A stretch of DNA of 64,000 nt from Paenibacillus mangrovi. GTDB lineage: Bacteria; Bacillota; Bacilli; Paenibacillales; Paenibacillaceae. Shown here piece by piece: positions 55,041 to 64,000 of this stretch (position 1 is its first letter; each line of letters opens with the position of its first letter). The notes below the pieces were generated by a model, which searched no databases, had not been told where the DNA came from, and worked only from the letters and a program-made list of their open reading frames with translations. The DNA lies in contig NZ_JALIRP010000004.1 in assembly GCF_022898935.1 (NCBI RefSeq), forward strand, positions 186,001 through 250,000, in the 5' to 3' direction. Made by a program: the position numbers and the translations under genes.

Positions 55041-55964
55041 ATGAACGATACATATTCTCCTTATTTTGAATTTGACCGGGAAACCTGGGCCTTATCCCGC
55101 GATCTCCCTTCCCTGACGGTGTCCGAGGAGGAATTCGAAAAATTAAAGGGTCTGAACGAAAAAATTGCCATCGAGGAAGTAACGAAAGTCTATCTTCCCC
55201 TGGCACGCCTCCTGCATCTGTATGTAACGTCCTTTCAAAATTTCCAGGCCAAGATGAACTCTTTTCTCAGCGTGCCGGCACCTAAAGCCCCTTTCGTGAT
55301 TGGAATTGCGGGCAGCGTTGCCGTAGGCAAAAGCACGACTGCGCGGCTGCTGCAACACCTGTTATCCCGCTGGGATGAGCATCCTAAAGTCGATCTCGTG
55401 ACAACCGACGGATTCTTATATCCGAACCGGGTACTCGAGGCTAAAGGCATCATGAACAAGAAGGGCTTCCCAGAAAGCTATGACATTAACAAGCTCATGC
55501 ATTTCATCAGCAGCATCAAATCGGGGGAGCCTGCTCTTAAAGTGCCCGTATATTCCCATCTGGCCTATGATGTTCTGGATGATCAAACGCTGCACGTGGA
55601 TCAGCCCGACATCTTGATTCTGGAAGGAATCAACGTCCTTCAGGTCAATACGCAGCAACCCTATTTTGTGAGCGACTTTTTTGATTTTTCCATTTATATC
55701 GACGCTGATGAAGAGGATATCCGTGACTGGTACATCGAGAGATACCATATGCTGAGGGATACGGCTTTCCGGGATCCTCGCTCTTACTTCCACAAATATG
55801 CATCTCTAACGGAGGAAGAAGCCATTCATACAGCAGAGAATATCTGGCGTGATATCAATGCCAAAAATCTCCATGAAAACATTTTGCCAACCAAGGAACG
55901 TGCCAAGCTTATTATTAAAAAAGGCGCCAACCACATGATCGAGCAGATACTACTCCGAAAATAA
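55041..55964 (+). CDS. coaA: Pantothenate kinase (type I)
   Basis: Kinase of 307 residues for the first step of coenzyme A synthesis. The P-loop [13 protein letters not shown] is at 88-100; [30 protein letters not shown] and ILEGINVLQ are conserved in the CoaA/PRK family. The last residues, [10 protein letters not shown], match the usual C-terminus. It stands alone, divergent from deoR and convergent with the MMPL gene, 38 nt apart. Confidence 0.95.
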   Translation: MNDTYSPYFEFDRETWALSRDLPSLTVSEEEFEKLKGLNEKIAIEEVTKVYLPLARLLHLYVTSFQNFQAKMNSFLSVPAPKAPFVIGIAGSVAVGKSTTARLLQHLLSRWDEHPKVDLVTTDGFLYPNRVLEAKGIMNKKGFPESYDINKLMHFISSIKSGEPALKVPVYSHLAYDVLDDQTLHVDQPDILILEGINVLQVNTQQPYFVSDFFDFSIYIDADEEDIRDWYIERYHMLRDTAFRDPRSYFHKYASLTEEEAIHTAENIWRDINAKNLHENILPTKERAKLIIKKGANHMIEQILLRK

Positions 55965-56002
55965 TAAATTCTAATAATTAAGCAAAGGGTACTGTGCCTA
56001 AG

Positions 56003-58093
56003 CTATCGGGATGACCGAAGCCAGCGCGGTACCCACCAATTCAAATGCCCCAGCAGCTTCATCAGCGAAGGAACAATCAGTAGTCTGATGAGTGTAACAT
56101 CGATGAATACGGCAGCTGCAATGCCAAACCCAAGCTGTCTAACCCCCTCCACCGCCCCAAAAACAAACGGTAGCGTAACTGCAATAAGTATGGCTGCTGC
56201 CGAAGTAATCAGCTTCCCCGTCGCTGCCAATCCATGCCGGATTGCATGCTCAGGATCCCGGGTATCCTCAAAAGCTTCAGACATCCGTGAGATTAAAAAC
56301 ACCCCATAGTCCATGCTCACACCAAACACAAGTCCAAAAATAAATACAGGCACCATGATGGCTATATCCACCGGCGGTTGCCCAGTGATTCCTGTCTGAA
56401 AAATGATGACTAACACCCCTAAAGAAGCCGTGATACTCAACACATTCATAACTAAAGCCTTAAGTGGGATCAAAAGCGACCGAAATGCGATGAGCAACAC
56501 AAGCAAGTTTGAAACCATAATAAATCCAAGCATCTGCGGGAGCGAACGGGCTATCGCATCTTTAACCTCCTGTTGTGATTTGGCTTCACCGCCCAGCAAA
56601 ATATGCATGCCTGAAGCATCAGCCTGAACTTCCGCAGCTCTCAACCATTCATTCACCCTAGCGGAGCCAGGTTCGCCATTCAGCAAAACTTGATAAACAG
56701 CTATCTTCGATGATAGTTCAGCAGTTGTGCTCTTCATTTGGAGCGGCTTCAGATCAATGACCATAGGGTCTTTCTGTAATACATCCAGCCATGAGTAAGC
56801 TATTTCCCTTTCTTTTACAGTAAATACCTCACCCGCAGGCTGAAGCACAACCAGAACTTCAGTCCCTTTTTGCGCAAAATGTGTACGAATCACCTCATCG
56901 GCATGTCTCGATTCCATGTCGACCGGCAGCGAGGCTGCATCCGGAACGGATGTTCTCAATTGGAATGCCGGGATCAGCAACAAAAGAAGCAGGAAAACTG
57001 CCGTAAATAGCGTACGCAGAGGTCTATGCATCACTAGATCCGCCCAGGATGACCACAGCCTATAACTCGGATTAGGGATGAGGCTGAGGCGCGCCTTATT
57101 CTTCAGGAGAGGTGCCAGCAGCATGAGTACGGCCGGTACCAGCATCAAGTTGATCGCTGCTGCCAGCACTACGACGACCATTGAGCTTATTGCGGCGCTA
57201 CTAAACATCGGCATGGGAATAAACGATACAGCCTTTAAACCGCATAACACGCATACAGAGGAGTAAAAGACAGCTCTACCGGATGTAGTCATAACGGATC
57301 GAAGTGCTCTTGGCGCACTGCCTGTACGTAGTTCCTCCCTAAAGCGGCTGGTGAGGATAAAAGCAAAGTCCAAACTGAGCGCAAGGCCAGTCATCGGAAT
57401 GACATTTAAGATAAAATTGGACAGCTCAAGATCATAGCTTCTGCTGACCAGTACCATCATCCCCATGGCTGAAGAAACAGTTAAAAGTCCGGTCAATACA
57501 GGAATGAATGCATACCAGAAGCCTCCAAATGCAAACAGTAGAATCATGAATGCCACCGGAACTCCGATGCGCTCCGCCACTTTGAAATCATGCATGCTTG
57601 CCCGGTTTACATCCTCCTGGATCACTGATTTACCCGTAAGCTGAACAGCTGTACCCTTGACTTTAGACGTCAAACCGCGTATTTGGGTGATGAGTGATGC
57701 TTGCTGATAAGATGGCTCTTTCAAATCGAGAACCGCATAAGCTGTTCCATCCCGAATCAGTTCCTGATGCTCTAGAGGAGAGATGACCAATGCCACTCCG
57801 TCAAATTTTCTTATTTTATTCAGTACAATATCGATTTCCGTTCTAAACCCTGCAGCCGTAGTATCGGCATGCCGCTCAAATACAACATAAATGGGGTCAA
57901 CGGGGATCCCGAGACGCTCATTCAGAATCTGCTGCACACGTCTTGCTGACCCATCGACATCCAATCCCGGGCCATGAACGGATGACGGAAGCTGGGTGGA
58001 AAAAGAACCGAAGAAAATAAAAAACACCGCCCAGCATGCCACAATCGCACCTGGATGGCGGTGAATCAAATATGCGAGTAATCGGAATCCCAT
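56003..58093 (-). CDS. MMPL-family (RND) transporter
   Basis: Polytopic protein of about 696 residues with duplicated architecture: helix, large outside loop, five or so helices, then a repeat of the same. MTGLALSLDFAFILTSRFRE and VFGLVFGVSMDYGVFLISRM are the two GxxxDY/F-type proton-relay segments. The longest frame reaches 58246 inside the preceding gene, but the ATG at 58093 lies 14 nt after that gene's stop and gives a proper membrane start. Last gene of the type III polyketide cluster, so it probably exports the product, as MMPL proteins do for lipids. Confidence 0.88.
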   Translation of the reverse strand: MGFRLLAYLIHRHPGAIVACWAVFFIFFGSFSTQLPSSVHGPGLDVDGSARRVQQILNERLGIPVDPIYVVFERHADTTAAGFRTEIDIVLNKIRKFDGVALVISPLEHQELIRDGTAYAVLDLKEPSYQQASLITQIRGLTSKVKGTAVQLTGKSVIQEDVNRASMHDFKVAERIGVPVAFMILLFAFGGFWYAFIPVLTGLLTVSSAMGMMVLVSRSYDLELSNFILNVIPMTGLALSLDFAFILTSRFREELRTGSAPRALRSVMTTSGRAVFYSSVCVLCGLKAVSFIPMPMFSSAAISSMVVVVLAAAINLMLVPAVLMLLAPLLKNKARLSLIPNPSYRLWSSWADLVMHRPLRTLFTAVFLLLLLLIPAFQLRTSVPDAASLPVDMESRHADEVIRTHFAQKGTEVLVVLQPAGEVFTVKEREIAYSWLDVLQKDPMVIDLKPLQMKSTTAELSSKIAVYQVLLNGEPGSARVNEWLRAAEVQADASGMHILLGGEAKSQQEVKDAIARSLPQMLGFIMVSNLLVLLIAFRSLLIPLKALVMNVLSITASLGVLVIIFQTGITGQPPVDIAIMVPVFIFGLVFGVSMDYGVFLISRMSEAFEDTRDPEHAIRHGLAATGKLITSAAAILIAVTLPFVFGAVEGVRQLGFGIAAAVFIDVTLIRLLIVPSLMKLLGHLNWWVPRWLRSSR

Positions 58094-58107
58094 TACACAT
58101 CTTCCCC

Positions 58108-59256
58108 TTAAGACAGCGGAGTTTTCCCGTTCAACCGGGTTGCCTGAACCATAAATCCGGCTAGCTGAGGAAATAATCTTGTCCCGGCTGTCCAAAGCCG
58201 AGGGATTACCGGCATGCTGGCAAGTGTCTGCAAATAATGTCCCCATCGCAAAATAGATCCGTATTCACTGTCCATATCTGCCGAGTAGGCTTCCTTCCAG
58301 TCCTTCATGCTTATCTCTCTACGAAGAAAGCGGTCTCCGTGGAATGCACAAATTTTGGCCGAGCGGAGTGCTGCTGACATCCCGTCTCCAAAAAGCGGGG
58401 GAATCATCGCTCCGGCATCGCCCACCTGTGGAATGATGCTCCAAGAAATGGGCTTCTCGGATAAATAAACCGGTGCGGCTGATACCTGCGAATCAGGCAG
58501 CAGCACACCTTCCCGGAGCCTGTCTCGCAGCTGTTTGTTTTCTTCCGCAACCGAAAGCAGCAGTTCCGAAACGGAGCTACCTTTTCCCCGCGTCCAGGCA
58601 AGCGGCAGCAGCGCAGCCACGTTTGTCAACCCATTTTCAATAGGCGAGACGCCGACATAACCTCCGCGAATAAAGTAAAGCTCGACCGTATGGTCTAAAC
58701 GCATCCCTGTAAAATGAGCCTTCAGCCCGATATAGGCTCGCTTCCCAGCTGCACTCCGGCCATGCGGGTTGCCGGTAAGCTCCTTACGTGGATGCGCTCC
58801 CCATGCCGCAATAACACTGCGGGAATGAATCACTTCGGAAACTCCGTCCATCCGCATTCCGACCCGAAAACCCTTATGCTTGGCAGCAATACTGGACACA
58901 GCAGTTCCAGTCTGTACTCGTACACCTAAGGTTTCTGCAGACTCCAGCAAGGCAGCATCCAATGCATATCTGCTTAATCCCCAAGCGGGTTGCCCAAGTT
59001 CTGCCTCTACTCGTCCCCCATGCCTAAAGATCAGGCGCGTATTGAAGATCAATGCGGGCTGAAGTGCTTCTAAGTGTCCAAGTACTCCCAGCTCGCGGAA
59101 CATGTCCCGCGTCTCCGGAGACAGAAATTCTCCGCAGGCCTTGTGCCTGGGAAAACTCTGTCGATCCAATAACATGGTCTTCCATCCAAGTGCTGCGAGG
59201 CGGATTGCCAGACTGCTTCCGGCCAGGCCGCCCCCAATCACCACTGCATCTGGCAT
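58108..59256 (-). CDS. FAD-dependent oxidoreductase of the polyketide cluster
   Basis: Flavoprotein of 382 residues in the geranylgeranyl-reductase/aromatic-hydroxylase group. VVIGGGLAGSSLAIRLAALG is the FAD motif, RHKACGEFLSPET is typical of GGR-like proteins, and GDAGAMIPPLFGDGMSAALR is the second FAD segment. It lies between a methyltransferase and an MMPL gene behind a type III polyketide synthase. In Streptomyces srsABC, a comparable flavoprotein hydroxylates an alkylresorcinol; a similar oxidation here is inference. GAGGGGAAG precedes the ATG. Confidence 0.85.
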   Translation of the reverse strand: MPDAVVIGGGLAGSSLAIRLAALGWKTMLLDRQSFPRHKACGEFLSPETRDMFRELGVLGHLEALQPALIFNTRLIFRHGGRVEAELGQPAWGLSRYALDAALLESAETLGVRVQTGTAVSSIAAKHKGFRVGMRMDGVSEVIHSRSVIAAWGAHPRKELTGNPHGRSAAGKRAYIGLKAHFTGMRLDHTVELYFIRGGYVGVSPIENGLTNVAALLPLAWTRGKGSSVSELLLSVAEENKQLRDRLREGVLLPDSQVSAAPVYLSEKPISWSIIPQVGDAGAMIPPLFGDGMSAALRSAKICAFHGDRFLRREISMKDWKEAYSADMDSEYGSILRWGHYLQTLASMPVIPRLWTAGTRLFPQLAGFMVQATRLNGKTPLS

Positions 59257-59289
59257 CCGTCTTCCCCTCTCTTCCGACTAACGTGATTC

Positions 59290-60012
59290 CTATTCAACAT
59301 ATTTGTATATCACGACACTATAACGAAACAAAGGCTTCCATGAATAATGAAGTTTGTATTCCCCATGAGTGCTCAAAGCCTGACTCAATCTTTTCCAATC
59401 GGAGGAATGAAAGCCTTTGGCTACAGATAAAGGACCGTCATGGCGGATATACCGGTTCGTAGATATAAGATGTGCAGTTAGCCATACTGCGGACCAGGAT
59501 ATCCAGTGTCTATGAATGTCACTGATGACGATGCCCAGACGGGAGCATTTCAACATCTGTCTAGTTACTTCCAGAAGCTCATCATCGTTAAAATGATGCA
59601 GAAACTGCGAGGAAATCAGCATATCAGCAGAAGCTTTCTCGAGATCAAATACATCTTGCCTAACAGCTCTTACACGGGGTTCATCTATGAATATCTTGCG
59701 TGCTTCAATACACGCTTCTTCGGTCACATCTACCAAAGTGATTTCTATGTCGATTCCCATCCGGTCTGCCCATCGCAGAATATGGCGATTCAATTCTCCA
59801 GAGCCTGCTCCGATATCCATCACATGAAGCCGCTTAGGCTTGCCGGAACGAATCCATAATTCTTTAATGCCATGAAGCAAAGGCCCCGCCGCAGCGAATA
59901 TCCGGTTCAGTCTACGGAGATGCTGAAGCGCCTCCAGCAATTCTTCGCCACCTGAACTGAAATCATCCATGTATTCCGCTTCTACCGAGCGGCTGTTAAG
60001 CACATTAAACAT
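59290..60012 (-). CDS. SAM-dependent methyltransferase of the polyketide cluster
   Basis: Class I methyltransferase of 240 residues. VMDIGAGSGELNRHIL (about 84-99) is motif I, ITLVDVTEEAC motif II and FDLEKASADMLISSQFLHHF the post-motif region. AGGAGAG precedes the ATG, which overlaps the synthase gene by 8 nt. Probably O- or C-methylates the polyketide, as BpsB/SrsB do in other bacteria. B. subtilis BpsB is an isoprenylcysteine-type protein, so this methyltransferase is of another fold. Confidence 0.87.
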   Translation of the reverse strand: MFNVLNSRSVEAEYMDDFSSGGEELLEALQHLRRLNRIFAAAGPLLHGIKELWIRSGKPKRLHVMDIGAGSGELNRHILRWADRMGIDIEITLVDVTEEACIEARKIFIDEPRVRAVRQDVFDLEKASADMLISSQFLHHFNDDELLEVTRQMLKCSRLGIVISDIHRHWISWSAVWLTAHLISTNRYIRHDGPLSVAKGFHSSDWKRLSQALSTHGEYKLHYSWKPLFRYSVVIYKYVE

Positions 60013-61165
60013 ATGTTGCGTCTCTCCTAGCTGAATATGGCTTCTTCACGTTATGAACATATGTAAAGCTTAGCAATTCTGCCGTCAGACCCGGTCCAAA
60101 AGCAAGAGATACCCCGTCAGCCTGTTCCGTACCCCGCTCGATCAGATTATTCCTCATTTCCTTTAGTACAAACAGGATCGTGGCCGAAGACAAATTACCA
60201 AAATTCTTCAAAATGTTACGGCTGTACGCAACCTGAGAATCATCAAGCTGGAACATTTCCTGTACCGCATCTACAATTCCTCTTCCTCCGGGATGAACGG
60301 CCCACAGTGGCGGAAGCGCACGGCCTTCGGACAGCAGCTCTACTTCTTCTCTTAGAAAAGTTTTGAGCAGCTTGGGAATAGCCGGTGAGAGATAGAGGTC
60401 AAATCCATGATCGCCTACCTTCCAGAGCATTTCATCTTCGGATTCCGGAATGAGCACTGAATGCCCTTTTCCCAGCTCGAATATATGTTCATGACCGCTC
60501 GCTGCAGAACTAATGACACAGGCCGATGCCCCATCGCCAAAAAAAGAGGCTCCAAACAGCGCTTCACGTGAAGCCGGAGGCTGAAAATGTATCGTACATA
60601 GCTCAACACATACGACAAGCACGTTATGAGATGGGCAGCTTTCCACAATACCTTTAGCAAGCTGAATTGCCTTTAATCCGGCACTGCAGCCTTGGAATAT
60701 AAGCGGAATCCGGTTGATACGGAGGGATAATCCCAGTTCCTTGACCAACAGTGTATCGAGTCCTGGCAGAAACTGCCCGGTACAGCTGACTGTCATGAGA
60801 TGCGTAATGCTGGAAGGATCTAGCTTTGCCTCTGCTATGGCCTCACGTGCTGCCTGTGCGGCAAGCGGAACGGATGCTTTTCGATAGACCTCCATCCGTT
60901 CAGAAGTCGTTGGCACTATGCCCCCATCATGATCCGGTAAATAGCGGCAAGATCCTGCCTCTTCCTGAAAATCAGGCTCGCAGGTATATCGCGTATCCAC
61001 GCCGCATTGCCTAAATATTCTGCGGGCCCAGCGCATCACATCCGAATCCTTTTTACAGGACGCTTCGATTCGATGGAATACTTCATTCTGTTCAAGCCTA
61101 TATGGCGGGATGCTTGTACCAATTCCGATGATGGCTGCCGTGTTTGCATAGTTCGGATCCTTCAT
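60005..61165 (-). CDS. Type III polyketide synthase
   Basis: Chalcone-synthase-like enzyme of 386 residues. The catalytic triad is present: Cys160 in FQGCSAGLKA, His291 in WAVHPGGRG and Asn324 in NFGNLSSATI. Its overall pattern is like bacterial alkylpyrone or alkylresorcinol synthases (BpsA, SrsA). A GTG at 61177 overlaps the GGGAGG ribosome site; the ATG at 61165, 11 nt beyond, is preferred. First gene of a four-gene leftward cluster. It should extend a fatty acyl-CoA starter with malonyl-CoA; starter and chain length cannot be read from sequence. Confidence 0.92.
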   Translation of the reverse strand: MKDPNYANTAAIIGIGTSIPPYRLEQNEVFHRIEASCKKDSDVMRWARRIFRQCGVDTRYTCEPDFQEEAGSCRYLPDHDGGIVPTTSERMEVYRKASVPLAAQAAREAIAEAKLDPSSITHLMTVSCTGQFLPGLDTLLVKELGLSLRINRIPLIFQGCSAGLKAIQLAKGIVESCPSHNVLVVCVELCTIHFQPPASREALFGASFFGDGASACVISSAASGHEHIFELGKGHSVLIPESEDEMLWKVGDHGFDLYLSPAIPKLLKTFLREEVELLSEGRALPPLWAVHPGGRGIVDAVQEMFQLDDSQVAYSRNILKNFGNLSSATILFVLKEMRNNLIERGTEQADGVSLAFGPGLTAELLSFTYVHNVKKPYSARRDATYV

Positions 61166-61391
61166 CAGCTTCTGCACCTCCCTCTCTGTTACTATTCCAT
61201 ATTTAAAAAACGCAAGAAATCAAATATTGAAAATGAGACATCGTGAGACAAGTCTATTCCTGAATAAAGTGAAATATGCAAGAATAGAGCAAAACATGCA
61301 CGCGGAAAAGCTAAACACAAGACTCTTAAGCACCACGGAGCTGCGTAGAAACGATGATATGCATGTATCCGAAACACTGAATACACCAAAA

Positions 61392-61416
61392 ACAGCCACC
61401 CATGCCGGGTGACTGT
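61392..61416 (-). terminator. Terminator after the FtsW/RodA genes
   Basis: ACAG-CACCC-ATGCC-GGGTG-CTGT (one mismatched position), followed on the minus strand by TTTTT. Separates the cell-shape genes from the polyketide cluster. Confidence 0.75.
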
Positions 61417-61451
61417 CTAATGTATCGAGCCGATTGCTTATATAAAGTTTC

Positions 61452-62612
61452 TTATCCGGTTTTCAAGACACATGGAGTGTCACTTAAATCGGCTAAAGCA
61501 ATATCGTCTTTATGAGCATTTACGCTCAGAATCAATCCAATTGCGAGCATATTGGTAAGCAAGGAGCTGCCTCCATAACTTATGAACGGCAAAGATATGC
61601 CCGTCAAAGGGAAAATGCCAATATGCATACCGATATTAACGGAGACTTGAAAGACCAGCATGCCGATAAAGCCGATAACAAGATAGGATCCGGCAAGCTC
61701 TTTGCTTTCCATGGAGATATTCACCATGCGGTATACGAGCAGCAAATACAGCAGCAGCAGGACGGAAGAACCTAAAAAGCCAAATTCCTCGCCGATTACC
61801 ACAAAGATGGAATCCGAATACACGTAAGGTATGAATCCTCTGCGTACATAGACTCCGTCGCTTCCGCTCAATCCACCCGTACCGATCGCTTTCATTGCAT
61901 TTTTGACATGCCATGATTTATTGGGATCACTGGCTGGATCAAGAAAAGTCTGAATTCTTGCCATCTGATGGGGCTCCACGATCTTCGACAACAGCTCATA
62001 ATTGACATTATAGAGCCAAAATACAGTGCAAATGATCAAAATCCCAAGACCGATGAACAAAATCATATACAAGGACCGGATGTTGCCGACCCACAGCATA
62101 CTTAGCAGGATACCTACAAAGACGAGTGACGTGCCTAAATCCGGCTGCAGCATGATTAGAATGAAAGGCACTAGAAAAACCAAGCCAATCGGCAGCAAAT
62201 CTTGAAAAACACGGAGCTGCTGCCCTTTCCGCTTACCCAATAAATGAGCAATCAGCAGAACCGTAAATATTTTAGCCAATTCGGATGGCTGTAGCTGGAA
62301 ATGGCCTATATTCAGCCAACGGGACGCCCCGTTAATATTCTCCCCGGTGAACTTCACCAGAATGAGCATCGCGATGCCGATCCCATACAATACGTAAGAC
62401 AACTTTCCTAATAGAATTCTATAATCCATGATAGCGAGAATCAGCATTGGAATGCAGAATGCAGTGAAAAGAACGATATTGCTGATATGAAGTCCTTCCA
62501 AATGCGTGCCTTCTGTGGCTCTGTATATCGCAATGGTTCCGATCGAAACCAGACAAAGCACGATAAACAACATAGACTTATCCAATTTGGTAATTAAACG
62601 GATATTAAACAT
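61452..62612 (-). CDS. FtsW/RodA/SpoVE family glycosyltransferase, second copy
   Basis: SEDS-family membrane protein of 386 residues with about ten helices. ASRWLNIGHFQLQPSELAKI (about 97-116) is the SEDS signature, followed by FILIMLQPDLGTSLVFVGIL with the essential aspartate, and the C-terminal FPLTGISLPFISYGGSSLLT. These proteins polymerise lipid II into glycan. It lies 14 nt after another SEDS gene. It is RodA-like or SpoVE-like, but which cannot be fixed here. Confidence 0.9.
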   Translation of the reverse strand: MFNIRLITKLDKSMLFIVLCLVSIGTIAIYRATEGTHLEGLHISNIVLFTAFCIPMLILAIMDYRILLGKLSYVLYGIGIAMLILVKFTGENINGASRWLNIGHFQLQPSELAKIFTVLLIAHLLGKRKGQQLRVFQDLLPIGLVFLVPFILIMLQPDLGTSLVFVGILLSMLWVGNIRSLYMILFIGLGILIICTVFWLYNVNYELLSKIVEPHQMARIQTFLDPASDPNKSWHVKNAMKAIGTGGLSGSDGVYVRRGFIPYVYSDSIFVVIGEEFGFLGSSVLLLLYLLLVYRMVNISMESKELAGSYLVIGFIGMLVFQVSVNIGMHIGIFPLTGISLPFISYGGSSLLTNMLAIGLILSVNAHKDDIALADLSDTPCVLKTG

Positions 62613-62626
62613 AGGATGAACAACCT

Positions 62627-63757
62627 CTATTTTGTTAAATTTCTGCGCTCTTCTTGACGTCTGTTATGGTTTAACCGTGAGATGTTCAGCAGAATGCCCG
62701 TGCTCGCCAGACACAAAATGAGCGATGATCCCCCATAGCTGATAAAGGGAAGCGGCACGTCCGTAATAGGCAAAATACCGATGGCAGCTCCGACGTTCAG
62801 CAGGAATTGCACAAATATCATGATCACGATCCCTATGCCGAGCATGAATGCGAATGGATCTTCACTCCTAAAAGCCGCCGCGAACCCCCGCCAAACGAAA
62901 AGGAAAAATACGATGATAAGCAAAGATGTGCCAATGAACCCCAATTCCTCACCAATGACGGCAAAAATAAAATCGGTGTAGGCTTCAGGCAGATAAAACA
63001 GCTTTTGAATGCTATGACCGATTCCTGTCCCGGATAATCCTCCATGCTTAAATGCATCAAGCGACTGGATCAATTGATATCCGGATCCTTTCGGATCATC
63101 CATCGGGCTCAGGAATGAATTGATCCGCTGAAGACGGTAACTTTTGCTGAACGTGAGATACACAAAGACCGGAATCAATGCCGTACCTAGCAAAAATAGA
63201 TGACGAAGATCCGCGTCTCCGACCAATAGGATCGTTACGGCAATGCTGGATAAGATTAAAACCGTACCAAAGTCCGGCTGTTTGAGGACCAGCAGCAGAA
63301 TAATGCCGACCACCGTCATGACTGGCATCAGGCCTCTGCGGAAGTCACGAATTCGCTTCCCTTTTCTGCTAATAATTGTAGCCAAATAGACTATAACGGT
63401 TAGTTTGGTAAATTCGGAGGGCTGCAGAGTATAACCACCCACCGCAAACCAGCGTGTGGCGCCATTGACATTACCGCCCCCTATTAACACAAATACGAGC
63501 ATCAGCAGCGTGAACAGCAGCAGAAATGGTGAAGCCTTCTTCCATTTCGAGAGGGGAACATTCATAAAAATGAACATCAGAAATAAACCCAAAAGCGCGA
63601 ATACGCCTTGTTTAACGACGTAATGCCATGAAGTATCATATTTAGCGATTGCTATCGGATAACTTGCGCTAAATATCATCATCAAACCAAATCCGACCAG
63701 AAAAAAGGTCAAAAAAAGAAGCAGAAAGTCCGGGCGGCCTCTTGTTTTATTGTTCAA
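62627..63757 (-). CDS. FtsW/RodA/SpoVE family glycosyltransferase, first copy
   Basis: SEDS-family protein of about 376 residues: ATRWFAVGGYTLQPSEFTKL, VLKQPDFGTVLILSSIAVTI with the catalytic aspartate, and LPITDVPLPFISYGGSSLIL. The reading frame opens at a GTG at 63769 that overlaps the ribosome site GGGAGG; a TTG at 63757 is 11 nt beyond and gives a more usual N-terminus. Transcribed together with the second SEDS gene. Tandem SEDS copies without a neighbouring PBP are worth noting. Confidence 0.88.
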   Translation of the reverse strand: MNNKTRGRPDFLLLFLTFFLVGFGLMMIFSASYPIAIAKYDTSWHYVVKQGVFALLGLFLMFIFMNVPLSKWKKASPFLLLFTLLMLVFVLIGGGNVNGATRWFAVGGYTLQPSEFTKLTVIVYLATIISRKGKRIRDFRRGLMPVMTVVGIILLLVLKQPDFGTVLILSSIAVTILLVGDADLRHLFLLGTALIPVFVYLTFSKSYRLQRINSFLSPMDDPKGSGYQLIQSLDAFKHGGLSGTGIGHSIQKLFYLPEAYTDFIFAVIGEELGFIGTSLLIIVFFLFVWRGFAAAFRSEDPFAFMLGIGIVIMIFVQFLLNVGAAIGILPITDVPLPFISYGGSSLILCLASTGILLNISRLNHNRRQEERRNLTK

Positions 63758-63802
63758 TTCATAAGACACCTCCCGGTTTAGACAGCTGCCCGTGCGGATG
63801 CT

Positions 63803-64000
63803 CTATTTCAGGTTCAAATCTGGCTTTTCTTGGTACACCTTCTTGGATAGCAGTTTTAGAGTGTCATTTCGCCAACTGTAAATATTCAGACCATTGCCCG
63901 CTTCGCCCAAAGACCAACCGAGCGCAAGCTCCGATCGGCCGTCATGATCGATATCCGTCATCCTGACATAATCGAGTCCATACCCATAACCTTCAACCTC
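63803..64000 (-). CDS. FG-GAP/VCBS repeat protein (C-terminal fragment)
   Basis: The frame enters from the right edge and ends at a TAG at 63803, leaving 66 codons. DYVRMTDIDHDGRSELALGW contains a calcium-binding-like DxDxDG loop of FG-GAP/VCBS repeats, followed by GLNIYSWRNDTL. The protein is probably exported, but its N-terminus is outside the window. It precedes the SEDS genes on the same strand, with about 45 nt between. Confidence 0.7.
   Translation of the reverse strand, partial: EVEGYGYGLDYVRMTDIDHDGRSELALGWSLGEAGNGLNIYSWRNDTLKLLSKKVYQEKPDLNLK

Noticed and set aside
1..64000. CRISPR arrays, tRNA or rRNA genes, prophage or intact insertion sequences
   Set aside because: Looked for by eye on both strands; no spaced direct repeats, cloverleaf-like segments, transposase or phage-type proteins were found.

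Overview
The window looks like chromosomal DNA of a Paenibacillus-type firmicute. Supporting signs are Bacillus-style fad, deo and que gene sets, strong GGAGG-type ribosome binding sites with frequent GTG and TTG starts, an S-layer-homology protein, a SalA/Mrp protein, and FadR and DeoR operators like those of Bacillus subtilis. I saw no rRNA, tRNA, CRISPR array, phage gene or intact insertion sequence. Identifications rest on reading the sequence and on family knowledge; no database search was run.

Left part (1-12.4 kb): a fatty-acid beta-oxidation regulon. A leftward operon fadF-fadN-fadA-fadE-lcfA-(hotdog thioesterase) diverges from a rightward fadR-etfB-etfA operon. fadR has a near-consensus promoter followed by a perfect FadR-type palindrome. 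Then come an azoreductase (12.6-13.3 kb) and queCDEF for the queuosine precursor preQ1 (13.7-16.1 kb), which sits behind a preQ1-I riboswitch. A leftward ECF sigma/anti-sigma pair (16.2-17.6 kb) and a rightward NEW3-domain membrane protein with an ABC exporter (17.9-21.1 kb) follow.

Middle (21-47 kb): single genes and small units. These include a RibD-type reductase, a WYL regulator, coproporphyrinogen oxidase, a notably AT-rich alpha-mannosidase/AraC pair, an SLH-anchored YcdB-type protein, an SDR/TetR pair, a DUF1835 protein, a lipid-type glycosyltransferase, the selenouridine pair selD-mnmH, a VanY peptidase, an FMN reductase plus truncated haemoglobin, an Mrp/ferredoxin/SufR-like group, an SRPBCC/ArsR pair with twin operators, and a sugar operon of two isomerases and a Gfo/Idh dehydrogenase with its AraC regulator. 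Two copies of a ~120-nt structured repeat (21835-21956 and 32884-33003) lie between genes. Each carries a conserved promoter-like pair and a terminator-like hairpin on the minus strand and may be a duplicated small RNA gene.

Right part (47.8-64 kb): a small DUF4190-like protein, then the deoxynucleoside salvage set deoR, deoC, nupC, deoB, deoD, pdp with a recognisable DeoR operator, then pantothenate kinase. A four-gene type III polyketide cluster (synthase, methyltransferase, FAD oxidoreductase, MMPL exporter) probably makes and exports a methylated pyrone or phenolic lipid. The window ends with two tandem FtsW/RodA-family genes and the tail of an FG-GAP repeat protein.
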